Below, piece after piece: positions 26,698 to 35,194 of a stretch of DNA of 64,000 nt. Origin of the DNA: Armatimonadota bacterium (GTDB lineage: Bacteria > Armatimonadota > HRBIN16). The stretch is taken from NCBI GenBank assembly GCA_026003175.1, contig BPGT01000001.1:596839-660838 (forward strand), read 5' to 3'. The position numbers were made by a program, and so were the translations under genes. Within the stretch, counting starts at the first letter, position 1, and the number at the start of each line of letters is the position of its first letter. Under the pieces are notes generated by a model. The model made no database searches and was not told the DNA's origin. It saw only the letters and a program-made list of their open reading frames with translations.

Positions 26698-27954
26698 CTA
26701 CGGCTCGGTCACCGTCCCCAAGAACAGCACCATACCCGTGCGGCTGTCGCGAATGGCAAAGAAGAAGGGGCGGTCTACCACCATCTTGAACGGTGGGCGT
26801 GGCTGTTGCACTGAAGTAATGCCAACCTGCACGGAGGTGACCGCAGCTGCCTCGGTTCCTTCCTCGTTTACGTCTACTACCGCTTTGTGGTGCACTTTTT
26901 CGAGGAACAAGCCACCCTCATCACGCATGCCGGTAAAGTTCGCGCGGTCAGGGTCAAAGGCGATCGCCATGCCTAGTGACTTCAGGGCATCGTTGAGGGT
27001 TTTGTCGTATTCTGCCTTGAAGCGAGGCATCTGCAGTTCGCCATCGGTGGTGACCAGGCGAGATGTCCACTCCTTCCAGCTCTTCGCTTCCAGCGACTTC
27101 AGCCACTCGTTCAGGCTTGTGCCCTCGTCGGGCAGGGCAATCACCATACTCAGCCTCCCACCGCCGTAAGGCAGGCTCACCATCTGGAAACTTTCACCCT
27201 TCAGGTAAGGAAACTTGCCCGTTTGCATCATCATCGGCACGCGCTTCTGCTCGCCGTTTGCCAGATGAAAGGGCTTCTCCTGCGTCAGGGATTTGTCGAA
27301 CGGCTTCTGCCATTTGCCATGGAAGTAGATAGCGTTGATGAGGAACATCACCGTGCTGGTGGGGATATTATCCACTATCCTTTGGATTTTGCCTCTAGTG
27401 CTAGCCTCCACCCAGCGGTTAATGGTCTGTGGAGCGTCGGGGTCGGCGAAGTCCAGCACGCTCACCTGCGCCCCAAAGTACCGGCGATTGGTTTCCAGAA
27501 ACTGGTTTTTGAACGAAATACCCTGACGTGCCCACAGCGAGTTGGCAATGGTGAGTTCCACTTTGGGGTCTGCGCTTTGCAAGCTCTGGCGCAGGTCTAA
27601 AACAGCCTGGTTCAGCTCCTCTTTGCTCATGCCTTCCAGCGACATCGCCTTCGCCATTGCCTGCTCGGTCTCACCTGCCGCGCCGTTGTAGGCCATCGCG
27701 AGGGCAAGGGTGATGCTCGCCGGTGAGAAAAACAGGTTTTTCTCCTTGTCCGCTTCGCGCAGCTGATGGAGTAGCGCAAAACCGAACTGATTGTTTGCCT
27801 CTGTCAGCCTCGGGTCCACCTTTCTGATTGATTCGGTCGCTTTGTTGCCTGTGTTCGGCTGCGGCGGGGGTTCGTTACCCACGCCAGTGGTCGCCACGTT
27901 GCCACACCCTGCTACCAGCAGGGCGAGCACGCTCCAAAGCCAAGATGGCTTCAT
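26698..27954 (-). CDS. Serpin (serine protease inhibitor), lipoprotein
   Basis: A 418-residue suicide inhibitor of proteases, with a lipoprotein signal (MKPSWLWSVLALLVAGC, lipobox LVAGC) and a linker. The serpin fold begins at ANNQFGFALLHQLREADK and includes NLFFSPASITLALAMAYNGAAGET. The hinge is EEGTEAAAVTSVQVG, which fits P17-P8 of inhibitory serpins (small residues at P12-P9), so it is likely inhibitory. By hinge counting, the scissile bond lies near GIT-S, but the loop to the conserved RPFFFAIRD is longer than in alpha-1-antitrypsin, so P1 is uncertain. Serpins occur unevenly in bacteria and are known from thermophiles. The lipid anchor places it at the envelope. Confidence 0.93.
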   Translation of the reverse strand: MKPSWLWSVLALLVAGCGNVATTGVGNEPPPQPNTGNKATESIRKVDPRLTEANNQFGFALLHQLREADKEKNLFFSPASITLALAMAYNGAAGETEQAMAKAMSLEGMSKEELNQAVLDLRQSLQSADPKVELTIANSLWARQGISFKNQFLETNRRYFGAQVSVLDFADPDAPQTINRWVEASTRGKIQRIVDNIPTSTVMFLINAIYFHGKWQKPFDKSLTQEKPFHLANGEQKRVPMMMQTGKFPYLKGESFQMVSLPYGGGRLSMVIALPDEGTSLNEWLKSLEAKSWKEWTSRLVTTDGELQMPRFKAEYDKTLNDALKSLGMAIAFDPDRANFTGMRDEGGLFLEKVHHKAVVDVNEEGTEAAAVTSVQVGITSVQQPRPPFKMVVDRPFFFAIRDSRTGMVLFLGTVTEP

Positions 27955-28030
27955 CCCTTTTCACCTCGTACGCGTACTCCAATAGTTAGACGTCTTTGCA
28001 GAGGAAAAGTTATGAAGGGGCATCACGTCT

Positions 28031-29524
28031 TCACGACTTCGGGCGCATCTGAGGGAAGAAGATGACATCCTGAATCGAATCCGCGCCCAGTATCACCATC
28101 GCCATTCGGTCTATGCCGATACCTAATCCACCGGTAGGAGGCATCCCGTACTCCAGCGCGATGACGAAGTCCTCGTCGTAGGGATGTGCCTCTTCGTCGC
28201 CTGCGGCGCGCATCCGCATCTGCGCCTCGAACCGCTCGCGCTGGTCATCGGGGTCGTTCAGCTCCGAGAAGGCGTTTGCCACCTCCTGACAGGCAACATA
28301 CCCTTCGAAGCGACGGGTGAAGCGCGGGTCTTGCGGGTGCTTCTTCGCCAGCGGAGAGGTTTCTATCGGATAGTCGGTGACGAAGGTGGGCTCAATCAGG
28401 TTGGGTTGCACGAACCGCTCTAGCAGTTTCTCGATGATTCCACCCACGGTGTGCTCGTTTTCGGTGGGCAAGCCTTTGCGTTCCATCGCCGCCTTCGCGC
28501 TATGTAGGGTGGCGAACTCCTCTGGCTTGACGCCGGCGTAGTACTCAATCAGGTCGAGCAGGCGCCCGCGCTTCCACGGAGGGGTCATGTTCACTTTCTG
28601 ACCGTTGTATTCGATGAACGGTTCACCCCGCACTTCGATGCACACGTGGTAGAATAGCCTTTCCACCAAATCCATAATGTCCTCGAGGTTAGCGTACGCC
28701 TGATACAGTTCCAGCAGGGTGTACTCGGGGTTGTGGCGGCGGTCCATTCCCTCGTTGCGAAACACACGCCCGATTTCGTACACTTTCTCGATGTTGCCCA
28801 CGATGAGGCGTTTCAGGTAGAGCTCCAGTGAGATGCGTAGGTGGAAATCCACATCCAGCGCGTTGTGGTGGGTGATGAATGGGCGTGCCGCCGCGCCGCC
28901 CGCCAGCGGTTGTAAGACAGGCGTCTCCACCTCCAGGAAGCCCTCGTTGTCCAGAAATCGGCGCGTCGCCTGCACGATGCGGCACCTGTCCAGCAGTATC
29001 TGGCGCGACTCACGGTTCACCAGCAGGTCCAGGTAACGCCTTCGGTAGCGCAGCTCCACATCCTGCAAGCCGTACCAGTGCTGTTCCCCCTTCTCCTTGC
29101 CGAAGGGGATGGGGCGCAATGCTTTGGAGAGGATGGTGAACTCGCGCACATGCACGGTGATTTCACCCGTTCGGGTGCGGAACACTTCGCCCTGCACGCC
29201 GAGGAAGTCGCCCAGGTCCAGCAGTTTGAGCAGAGCGTATTGTTGCTCGCCCAGGTCATCGGCACGAAGGTAGATTTGGATCTTGTCCGAGCCATCCTGC
29301 AGGTGCATGAAAGAGGCTTTACCCATCAGACGCATCGCCACGATACGCCCGGCGATCCGAACCACCTTGCCTTCCAGTTCGTTATAGTGGCTCAGGATAT
29401 CGGCGGCGAGATGAGTTCGCTCGTATCGCTCCTCGCGGTAGGGGTCTATGCCCAACTCGCGCAGCGCTTGCAGTTTCTCTCGCCGCCTCAGTACCTGGTC
29501 GTTTTCTTCATGCGTCAGTTCCAT
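28031..29524 (-). CDS. lysS: Lysyl-tRNA synthetase, class II
   Basis: This 497-residue enzyme charges tRNA-Lys. The N-terminal OB-fold anticodon-binding domain contains KVVRIAGRIVAMRLMGKASFMHLQD. Catalytic motifs are motif 2 (GRVFRNEGMDRRHNPEYTLLE) and motif 3 (GLGIGIDRMAMVILGADSIQDV). The length is typical of the bacterial class II form. It starts 9 bases after greA, with no strong ribosome-binding site visible, so translational coupling to greA is likely. Confidence 0.97.
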   Translation of the reverse strand: MELTHEENDQVLRRREKLQALRELGIDPYREERYERTHLAADILSHYNELEGKVVRIAGRIVAMRLMGKASFMHLQDGSDKIQIYLRADDLGEQQYALLKLLDLGDFLGVQGEVFRTRTGEITVHVREFTILSKALRPIPFGKEKGEQHWYGLQDVELRYRRRYLDLLVNRESRQILLDRCRIVQATRRFLDNEGFLEVETPVLQPLAGGAAARPFITHHNALDVDFHLRISLELYLKRLIVGNIEKVYEIGRVFRNEGMDRRHNPEYTLLELYQAYANLEDIMDLVERLFYHVCIEVRGEPFIEYNGQKVNMTPPWKRGRLLDLIEYYAGVKPEEFATLHSAKAAMERKGLPTENEHTVGGIIEKLLERFVQPNLIEPTFVTDYPIETSPLAKKHPQDPRFTRRFEGYVACQEVANAFSELNDPDDQRERFEAQMRMRAAGDEEAHPYDEDFVIALEYGMPPTGGLGIGIDRMAMVILGADSIQDVIFFPQMRPKS

Positions 29525-29533
29525 CGTTGTCTA

Positions 29534-30025
29534 CTACTTTCGGATTTGCAGAATCTGGTATCGTACCTTGCCTGCGGGTATATTCGCCTCAACCACTTCG
29601 CCTACCTTGTGTCCAAGCAGTGCCTCACCGATAGGCGATTCGTGAGAGATGCGGTCTTCGTCGGGGTCAGCCTCGAAGGGGCTAACCATGCGAAACTCCC
29701 ACTCTTCCCCGGTGTCCATATCGCGTACGCGCACGTAGGAACCGATGCTGACGTGCTCGGTAGAGATGTCTTCCTCTTTCAGGATGACCGCCTGGCTCAG
29801 GATCTGGCGCAGCTCCAGAATCCGCCCTTCGATGAGCGCCTGCTCGCTCTTGGCGTCTTCGTATTCAGCATTTTCCGTCAGCTCGCCGAAATCCTTCGCT
29901 TCACGGATGCGGTCGGCGACCGCTTTGCGCTCCACCTTGCTCAGGTGCTCCAGCTCCTTTTCGATGCGTGCATAACCTTCGGCGGTCAGCACAATCTGTT
30001 CTCCGTTGAAGGTGATTGCTTTCAT
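29534..30025 (-). CDS. greA: Transcription elongation factor GreA
   Basis: A 163-residue factor that rescues backtracked RNA polymerase by RNA cleavage. The N-terminal coiled-coil includes LTAEGYARIEKELEHLSKVERKAVADRIREAKDFGELTENAEYEDAKSEQALIEGRI (in parts), with the tip acidic residues in GELTENAEYED. The C-terminal FKBP-like half has SYVRVRDMDTGEEWEFRMV and the terminal HKVGEVVEANIPAGKVRYQILQI. It heads the greA-lysS operon. Confidence 0.97.
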   Translation of the reverse strand: MKAITFNGEQIVLTAEGYARIEKELEHLSKVERKAVADRIREAKDFGELTENAEYEDAKSEQALIEGRILELRQILSQAVILKEEDISTEHVSIGSYVRVRDMDTGEEWEFRMVSPFEADPDEDRISHESPIGEALLGHKVGEVVEANIPAGKVRYQILQIRK

Positions 30026-30350
30026 CGATGTTTGACGCTCCTTTTTGGGCTTCTCGTGTCGCTTTGGACACGAGGCTCATCGTGATATGATATACGTAAA
30101 AACGGACGCACGTTGCGCCCGCGCCGGTTACCTGTATTTCCCTCTGATATTGTGCCACAGGTTGCCTGTATTCCTGCTTGTTTTTACAGGGAGATAGCAC
30201 AAAACGCCTGATATCCCCCCTGGTAGGGGATACACCCATTTTGGAGGTATCCGATAGGTTAACAACTATGTGGAAGGATAATCCATCCCCCTGTTGTCGT
30301 CAACCTGTTTGCTCCTCTGCCCGTGCCTGCGGTACAATAAGGAGAAACCA
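30026..30350. other. Intergenic region between divergent greA and ruvX
   Basis: About 325 bases with no gene. Near greA lies a perfect 8-base hairpin, CTCGTGTC (30053-30060) and GACACGAG (30067-30074), in the expected greA leader and with no T-run. A direct repeat, GGTTACCTGTATTTCC (30126-30141) and GGTTGCCTGTATTCC (30160-30174), lies 34 bases apart. The hairpin is a candidate leader structure; known greA leaders in some bacteria are attenuated. The ruvX promoter is listed separately. Confidence 0.5.
30309..30338 (+). promoter_or_regulatory. Probable promoter of the ruvX operon
   Basis: TTGCTC (30309-30314) and TACAAT (30333-30338) are separated by an 18-base spacer. The -10 box ends only 12 bases before the ruvX ATG and next to AAGGAG. 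If transcription starts about 7 bases downstream of the -10 box, the leader would be nearly absent. The boxes may therefore be real but the exact start uncertain. Confidence 0.45.
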
Positions 30351-30797
30351 ATGGGAAGATTGCTGGCGTTAGATATCGGCGAACGGCGTATCGGCGTGGC
30401 AGTCAGTGATGAGATGGGCATCCTGGCACAGCCGCTGACGGTGCTGCAGCGGCAGGGGGTAGCAAAGGATGTTGCTCGCATCGCGCAGGTAGTGCGCGAG
30501 CAGGCGGTAGAGAAGGTTGTGGTGGGCTTGCCTGTGACTCTGCGCGGAGAACAGGCTCAGGCGACGAAGAGGGTACGGCTTTTTGTCTCTCACCTGCAAG
30601 ATGCCATCGATGTCCCGATCGTGCTGGTAGACGAGCGACTGAGCACCGTCGAGGCGGACAGGCGCATGAAGGAGGCTGAACTGCGGCGCGAGCAACGCAG
30701 ACAGGGGGTGGACGCAGTGGCTGCCGCACTGATTCTGGAAAGGTATTTGAGCGCACAAAGGGCACGCGCGGATGGAGATTCGAGGCGCACGTCGTAA
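30351..30797 (+). CDS. ruvX: Holliday-junction resolvase-like protein RuvX (YqgF)
   Basis: A 148-residue RNase H-fold nuclease, linked to 16S rRNA pre-processing and recombination. It begins RLLALDIGERRIGVAVSDEMG, where Asp of DIG is a catalytic residue. The second acidic cluster is VLVDERLSTVEADRRM, and a third is near GVDAVAAALILERYL. It overlaps mltG by 26 bases. The order ruvX-mltG-yqeG-aroE is a recognisable conserved neighbourhood. Confidence 0.93.
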   Translation: MGRLLALDIGERRIGVAVSDEMGILAQPLTVLQRQGVAKDVARIAQVVREQAVEKVVVGLPVTLRGEQAQATKRVRLFVSHLQDAIDVPIVLVDERLSTVEADRRMKEAELRREQRRQGVDAVAAALILERYLSAQRARADGDSRRTS

Positions 30798-31800
30798 GTG
30801 GCTGCTGGCGGGTATTGCGCTGGGGCTGCTGGCTTTACTGCTGGCGGCAGTGGGATGGCTCTGGTGGCAGTTCCAGCCGGTGGGGAGAGGCTCGCTGCGG
30901 CTGGTGCGCATCACACCTGGCATGAACGCTCGCCAGATTGGGCAGAAACTGCAGGCACAGGGCATCATCCGCAGTGCGCGCGCTTTTGAGTGGGCAGTGC
31001 GCCTGGAAGGGTGGGGCAGTCGCCTAAAGCCGGGCACGTACGAACTGCGCCCCAGCATGTCGCCCATGCAGATTGCGCGCCTCATGGCGGAAGGGCGTGT
31101 GGCCACCAGTTGGGTAACCATCCCCGAAGGGTACACCGTGCGGCAGATTGCGCAGCTCATGCAAGAGCGCGGCGTGGCGGATGCTGGCGAGTTTCTGCGC
31201 CTTGCTACGCAGGAGGGGGATACGTTCACCGCCTCCTTTCCCCTGCCGAAGAACCTAGAGGGATACCTTTTCCCCAATACCTATCGCTTGCCTCGTGGTA
31301 CGGGGGCGCGCACGGCGATACAGAGTATGCTCTCGCTGCTGGACAGGGAAGTTTACCAGAGATACCGTACCGAGATAGAGACGTCCGGTTTCACTTTCCA
31401 TCAGATTCTGACTATTGCCTCCATGATTGAGCGCGAGGCGAAAGTGCCCGAAGACCGCCCGTTGATTTCCGCTGTCATCCGCAACCGGCTGCGGCGGGGC
31501 ATGAAGCTGGAGATTGATGCAACGGTATTATATGCCCTGGGGAAACACAAATCGCGTCTCTTCTATCGTGACCTGGAGGTGGATTCCGATTATAATACAT
31601 ACAGACGGAAAGGGTTACCGCCCGGTCCGATTGCCAACCCGGGCGTAGCCTGTATCGAGGCGGCGCTACGCCCAGCACAGGTGGACTACCTGTACTATGT
31701 AGCCCGTCCCGATGGCAGCCACATCTTTACGCGCACGTTGCAGGAGCATCACGTTGCCATCGCACGAGCGCGAGCAGAACGAACAAGGACAACGCCATGA
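30772..31800 (+). CDS. mltG: Endolytic murein transglycosylase MltG
   Basis: This 342-residue membrane enzyme cleaves nascent glycan strands and so sets their length. A short cytosolic start is followed by one transmembrane helix (LLAGIALGLLALLLAAVGWLWW), then a LysM-like region (MNARQIGQKLQAQGIIRSA) and the YceG domain. The catalytic glutamate is Glu220 in TIASMIEREAKVPEDRP. Other landmarks are LEGYLFPNTYRLP and IDATVLYALG. It overlaps ruvX by 26 bases and yqeG by 4. Confidence 0.94.
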   Translation: MEIRGARRKWLLAGIALGLLALLLAAVGWLWWQFQPVGRGSLRLVRITPGMNARQIGQKLQAQGIIRSARAFEWAVRLEGWGSRLKPGTYELRPSMSPMQIARLMAEGRVATSWVTIPEGYTVRQIAQLMQERGVADAGEFLRLATQEGDTFTASFPLPKNLEGYLFPNTYRLPRGTGARTAIQSMLSLLDREVYQRYRTEIETSGFTFHQILTIASMIEREAKVPEDRPLISAVIRNRLRRGMKLEIDATVLYALGKHKSRLFYRDLEVDSDYNTYRRKGLPPGPIANPGVACIEAALRPAQVDYLYYVARPDGSHIFTRTLQEHHVAIARARAERTRTTP

Positions 31801-32360
31801 CCAAACGAGGCTGGTTGCGCTGGTGCCCCGATGAGGTGGTACCCAGCGTTAGCGACATCCACCCGGCAAGGCTGGTACAGCAGGGCATTCAGGCGGTGCT
31901 TCTGGACCTGGACAACACGCTGGTGCCCTGGCAGAAGGTAGATGTGCCGGACGCGGTGAGGCAATGGGTGGAGGCGATGAAGAGCGCAGGCTTGCGCCTG
32001 TGTCTGGTCTCCAACACTCGCCGCAGGCAGAGGCTGGAGGTCTTGGCGAGGGAACTGGGCGTGGCTTACGTGCCTAAGGCGTTCAAGCCGCGCCGTTACG
32101 GTTTGCGTCAGGCGTTAGAACAACTGAAAGCCTCCCCGGAGCAGGCGGTGATGATAGGCGACCAGATTTTTACCGATGTGTGGGGAGGCAACCGTATGGG
32201 AATGCGCACGATACTGGTGTTGCCGATGGCGCGACGCGAGTTTATCGGCACAAAGGTAAGTCGTCTTCTGGAACGAATATTACTGTGGGCGTATCGTCGG
32301 GCGGGGATATTGAGGCATGCAGCGGGAACCAGCCGAACCATTTTAACGTCAAAGGAATAA
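31797..32360 (+). CDS. YqeG-family HAD IIIA-type phosphatase
   Basis: This 187-residue HAD-superfamily protein has the nucleophile motif LLDLDNTLVPW (DLDNT), the second motif LVSNTRRRQR, and the metal-binding GDQIFTDVWGGNRMGM. In Firmicutes, YqeG-type proteins sit beside aroE and ribosome biogenesis genes. Their substrate is uncertain. It overlaps mltG by ATGA and lies 15 bases before aroE. Confidence 0.88.
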   Translation: MTKRGWLRWCPDEVVPSVSDIHPARLVQQGIQAVLLDLDNTLVPWQKVDVPDAVRQWVEAMKSAGLRLCLVSNTRRRQRLEVLARELGVAYVPKAFKPRRYGLRQALEQLKASPEQAVMIGDQIFTDVWGGNRMGMRTILVLPMARREFIGTKVSRLLERILLWAYRRAGILRHAAGTSRTILTSKE

Positions 32361-32375
32361 AGGGGGAGTCGGTTC

Positions 32376-33251
32376 GTGAGAGTGATTACCGGGCGGACAC
32401 AAGTGGTGGGTGTGATGGGCTATCCGGTGGAGCACAGCCTCTCGCCAGCAATGCACAACGCGGCGTTCGACGCGTTGAATATGGATTGGATTTATGTTCC
32501 CCTGCTCACCCCACCCGAAAACGTTCAGGAAGCCATAGCCGGGCTGCGTGCCATGAGTTTCCGGGGCGCAAACATTACCGTACCCCTGAAGGAACTGATT
32601 CCGCCTCTGATGGACGAACTGAGCGAAGTGGCAAAGCAGATAGGCGCGGTGAACACCGTGTGCCGACGTGAGGATGGCTCGCTCTACGGTACAAGCACGG
32701 ATGGTTTGGGCTTTCTGCGTTCTCTGGAGTCCGAACAGGTGTCCATCGACGACGACCTGCGTGTGGTAGTGCTGGGCACTGGAGGGTCTGCCCGTGCTGT
32801 AGCCAACGCGCTGGTTCAGGTGGGGGCGAAGGTAACAGTGATCAGCCGTCACCGCGACAGGGCGGCACAGATGCTGTGGGAGCTGGGAGCCGAAGCACAC
32901 GCCCTGCAATACCACGACCCTGCGGTGGTGCAGGTAATGCGGGAAGCGCAGATACTGGTCAACACGACGCCTCTGGGGCTTTACCCCCACGTCGAGGAGA
33001 TGCCGCCTATCCCGCTGGAGGGACTGCATGCGGATATGCTGGTGTACGACCTGATTTACAATCCACCGGTGAGTCGGTTGCTGCGCGAGGCACAAAAAAG
33101 AGGATGTGCCGTCATGAATGGCGTAAAGATGCTGGTGTACCAGGGAGCAGAATCGTTCCGGTTGTGGACCGGACAGTATCCGCCTGTGGATGTGATGGAA
33201 CAGGTGGTTCGCAAAGCGTTAGGCATGGAGTTTGCGGGACAGATTGTATAG
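32376..33251 (+). CDS. aroE: Shikimate dehydrogenase
   Basis: This 291-residue enzyme reduces 3-dehydroshikimate to shikimate with NADPH. Substrate-binding residues are visible in YPVEHSLSPAMHNAAFD. The active Lys is in GANITVPLKELIPPLMD. The Rossmann loop is VVVLGTGGSARAVANAL and the NADPH loop ISRHRDRAAQ. The start is GTG with GGGGGAGTCGG before it. It ends the ruvX-aroE group. Confidence 0.96.
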   Translation: MRVITGRTQVVGVMGYPVEHSLSPAMHNAAFDALNMDWIYVPLLTPPENVQEAIAGLRAMSFRGANITVPLKELIPPLMDELSEVAKQIGAVNTVCRREDGSLYGTSTDGLGFLRSLESEQVSIDDDLRVVVLGTGGSARAVANALVQVGAKVTVISRHRDRAAQMLWELGAEAHALQYHDPAVVQVMREAQILVNTTPLGLYPHVEEMPPIPLEGLHADMLVYDLIYNPPVSRLLREAQKRGCAVMNGVKMLVYQGAESFRLWTGQYPPVDVMEQVVRKALGMEFAGQIV

Positions 33252-33254
33252 GGA

Positions 33255-33283
33255 TTGCACGTCTTGTGATGTCGTGCTATAAT
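33255..33283 (+). promoter_or_regulatory. Promoter of the pilus operon
   Basis: TTGCAC (33255-33260) and TATAAT (33278-33283) have a 17-base spacer. The -10 is perfect and the -35 matches 4 of 6 positions. It starts 4 bases after the aroE stop and would drive pilB, probably with pilT and further genes. Confidence 0.8.
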
Positions 33284-33289
33284 CGCTTG

Positions 33290-33396
33290 TCTGGGAAATG
33301 AATCATCTTGTGGAATAGCGGAATCATAGTCGGTCTCCGACAGGGTGCACCTGCCCCTGGCGTGGGTAAGGACTGAACAAACGGGGTGAGAGAGCG
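33290..33396 (+). other. Structured 5' leader of pilB
   Basis: About 107 bases of untranslated leader lie between the promoter and the pilB ATG. A near-palindrome CAGGGTGCACCTG and the paired GGGGTG stretch suggest folding. I compared it with what I remember of the c-di-GMP-I riboswitch and do not see its core. The ribosome-binding site is GGGGTGAGAG. Confidence 0.3.
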
Positions 33397-35166
33397 ATGG
33401 CAACCGTAAGAAAGAGTCTCGGCGAATATCTGGTCGAGCGGGGGTACATCACGCGCGAGCAGCTGGAGCAAGCGCAGAAAATCCAGCGCAGCTCTGGCGG
33501 CGATCTGGGCAGGATTCTGGTGGATAACCAGTGGGCAACTCCCGCACAGATAGCAGAGGCGCGTGCCCAGGAACTGGGGGTTCCCTTTGTCGACCTCAAC
33601 ACCTTCACCATTGACCCCAGCGCGGTGAACGTGGTTCCCGAGCGCATTGCTCGCCAGCATAAAGTGGTTCCCATCCTCAAGGACGGTAACGTGTTGACCG
33701 TAGCGATGGCAGATGTAAACAACGTGCTGGCGTTCGATGACCTGCGCCTGGTCTCGCGCTGTACCATCCGCCCTGCGCTGGCAGCAGCCGATGCGATTGA
33801 GGACGCTATTAACCGCGCCTACCAGTCGGTGGTAGGCAGGGCACCAGAGGCAGAAACACAAGCTGCAGCCGCACCTGTTGGGGGCGGGATGATGGCGCAG
33901 ATCAAGGCGGATATGGCGCAGATTAGCGTGGGGATGGATGTAGACGAGGAAGACGTGGAAAGCGCCGCCCGTGTGGCGGAAGAAGCGCCCATCGTGCGCA
34001 TTGCCAATACCATCATCCAGCAGGCGGTGAAAGAACGCGCCTCCGATATCCACGTGGAACCCCAGGAGCGCGGCGTGCGCATCCGCTACCGCATTGACGG
34101 CGTGTTGCACGAGATTATGACCCTGCCCAAGTACATTCAGGCTCCGCTCATCTCCCGCTACAAGATTATGGCGGAGATGAACATCGCGGAGCGACGCCTC
34201 CCGCAAGATGGACGTATCCCCATCCGTGTGGAAGGCAAAGACTACGACCTGCGTGTGTCTTCTATCCCCGTTCACCTGAGCTCCGGCATGGGTGAAAAAA
34301 TCGTAATGCGTATCCTGGATAAGACCAGCATCCTTATCGGTCTGGAGAAGCTGGGGTTCACCCCGGAGGTGCAGGCGCAGCTGGAAGAGCTGGTCATCCA
34401 GCCGAACGGTATGGTGCTGTCCACCGGTCCTACAGGTTCTGGAAAGACCACTACCCAGTACTCCGTGCTTCACAAGCTCAACTCGATAGAGAAGAACATC
34501 ATCACCATCGAGGACCCGGTGGAGTACCAGCTGCCAGGCATCAGCCAGGTGCAGGTGAACCGTAAAGCGGGCTTGACGTTTGCTAACGCTCTGCGCTCCT
34601 TCCTGCGCCAGGACCCGGATATCATCATGGTCGGTGAGATGCGCGACCTGGAGACCGCCGAAATCGCGATTGAGGCATCTCTGACCGGACACCTCGTGTT
34701 GACTACTCTGCACACCAACGACGCACCCTCTGCGGTGATCCGTATGGTGGATATGGGCGTAGAGCCTTACCTGATTTCGGCAACTGTGATTGGCGTTCTG
34801 GCACAGCGGCTGGCACGCCGTCTCTGCCCGCACTGCAAGGAGCCGTACGAGGTGCCTGCCGCCGAACTACGCCGATTCGGCTTCCGACCGGAACACCCCG
34901 ACCAGATGGTCACCCTGTGGCGCGGGCGAGGGTGTGAGGCGTGCCGATACACAGGGTTCCGCGGGCGTATCGGCATCTTTGAACTGATGCGTGTGAACGA
35001 CGAAATCGCCGAGCTCATCGTCCGGCGTGCGCCGCTGGCGGACATCCGCGACGCCGCAAAGGCGAACGGGATGCACGAGCTGCGCGAAGACGGTTTGCTG
35101 AAGGTGCTGGAAGGCGTTACCACGCCGGACGAGGTAATGCGCGTGGTCTTCACCGCAGGACACTAA
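33397..35166 (+). CDS. pilB: Type IV pilus assembly ATPase PilB/GspE
   Basis: A 589-residue hexameric extension motor. The N-terminal MshEN/T2SSE domain spans about residues 1-150 (KSLGEYLVERGYITREQLEQAQ). The ATPase core has Walker A GPTGSGKTTTQ at 344-354, the Asp box IEDPVEYQLPGISQVQVN, the Walker B region FLRQDPDIIMVGEMRDLETA, and the His box GHLVLTTLHTNDAP. A tetra-cysteine zinc site is formed by CPHC and CEAC. Length and layout match PilB. It is followed after 28 bases by pilT. Confidence 0.96.
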   Translation: MATVRKSLGEYLVERGYITREQLEQAQKIQRSSGGDLGRILVDNQWATPAQIAEARAQELGVPFVDLNTFTIDPSAVNVVPERIARQHKVVPILKDGNVLTVAMADVNNVLAFDDLRLVSRCTIRPALAAADAIEDAINRAYQSVVGRAPEAETQAAAAPVGGGMMAQIKADMAQISVGMDVDEEDVESAARVAEEAPIVRIANTIIQQAVKERASDIHVEPQERGVRIRYRIDGVLHEIMTLPKYIQAPLISRYKIMAEMNIAERRLPQDGRIPIRVEGKDYDLRVSSIPVHLSSGMGEKIVMRILDKTSILIGLEKLGFTPEVQAQLEELVIQPNGMVLSTGPTGSGKTTTQYSVLHKLNSIEKNIITIEDPVEYQLPGISQVQVNRKAGLTFANALRSFLRQDPDIIMVGEMRDLETAEIAIEASLTGHLVLTTLHTNDAPSAVIRMVDMGVEPYLISATVIGVLAQRLARRLCPHCKEPYEVPAAELRRFGFRPEHPDQMVTLWRGRGCEACRYTGFRGRIGIFELMRVNDEIAELIVRRAPLADIRDAAKANGMHELREDGLLKVLEGVTTPDEVMRVVFTAGH

Positions 35167-35194
35167 ACCTATACTCAGGGAGGCAGTAGTTTCC

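Noticed and set aside
33290-33396. A c-di-GMP-I (GEMM) riboswitch before pilB
   Set aside because: The leader lacks the conserved core as I remember it. Only generic GC-rich pairing is visible.
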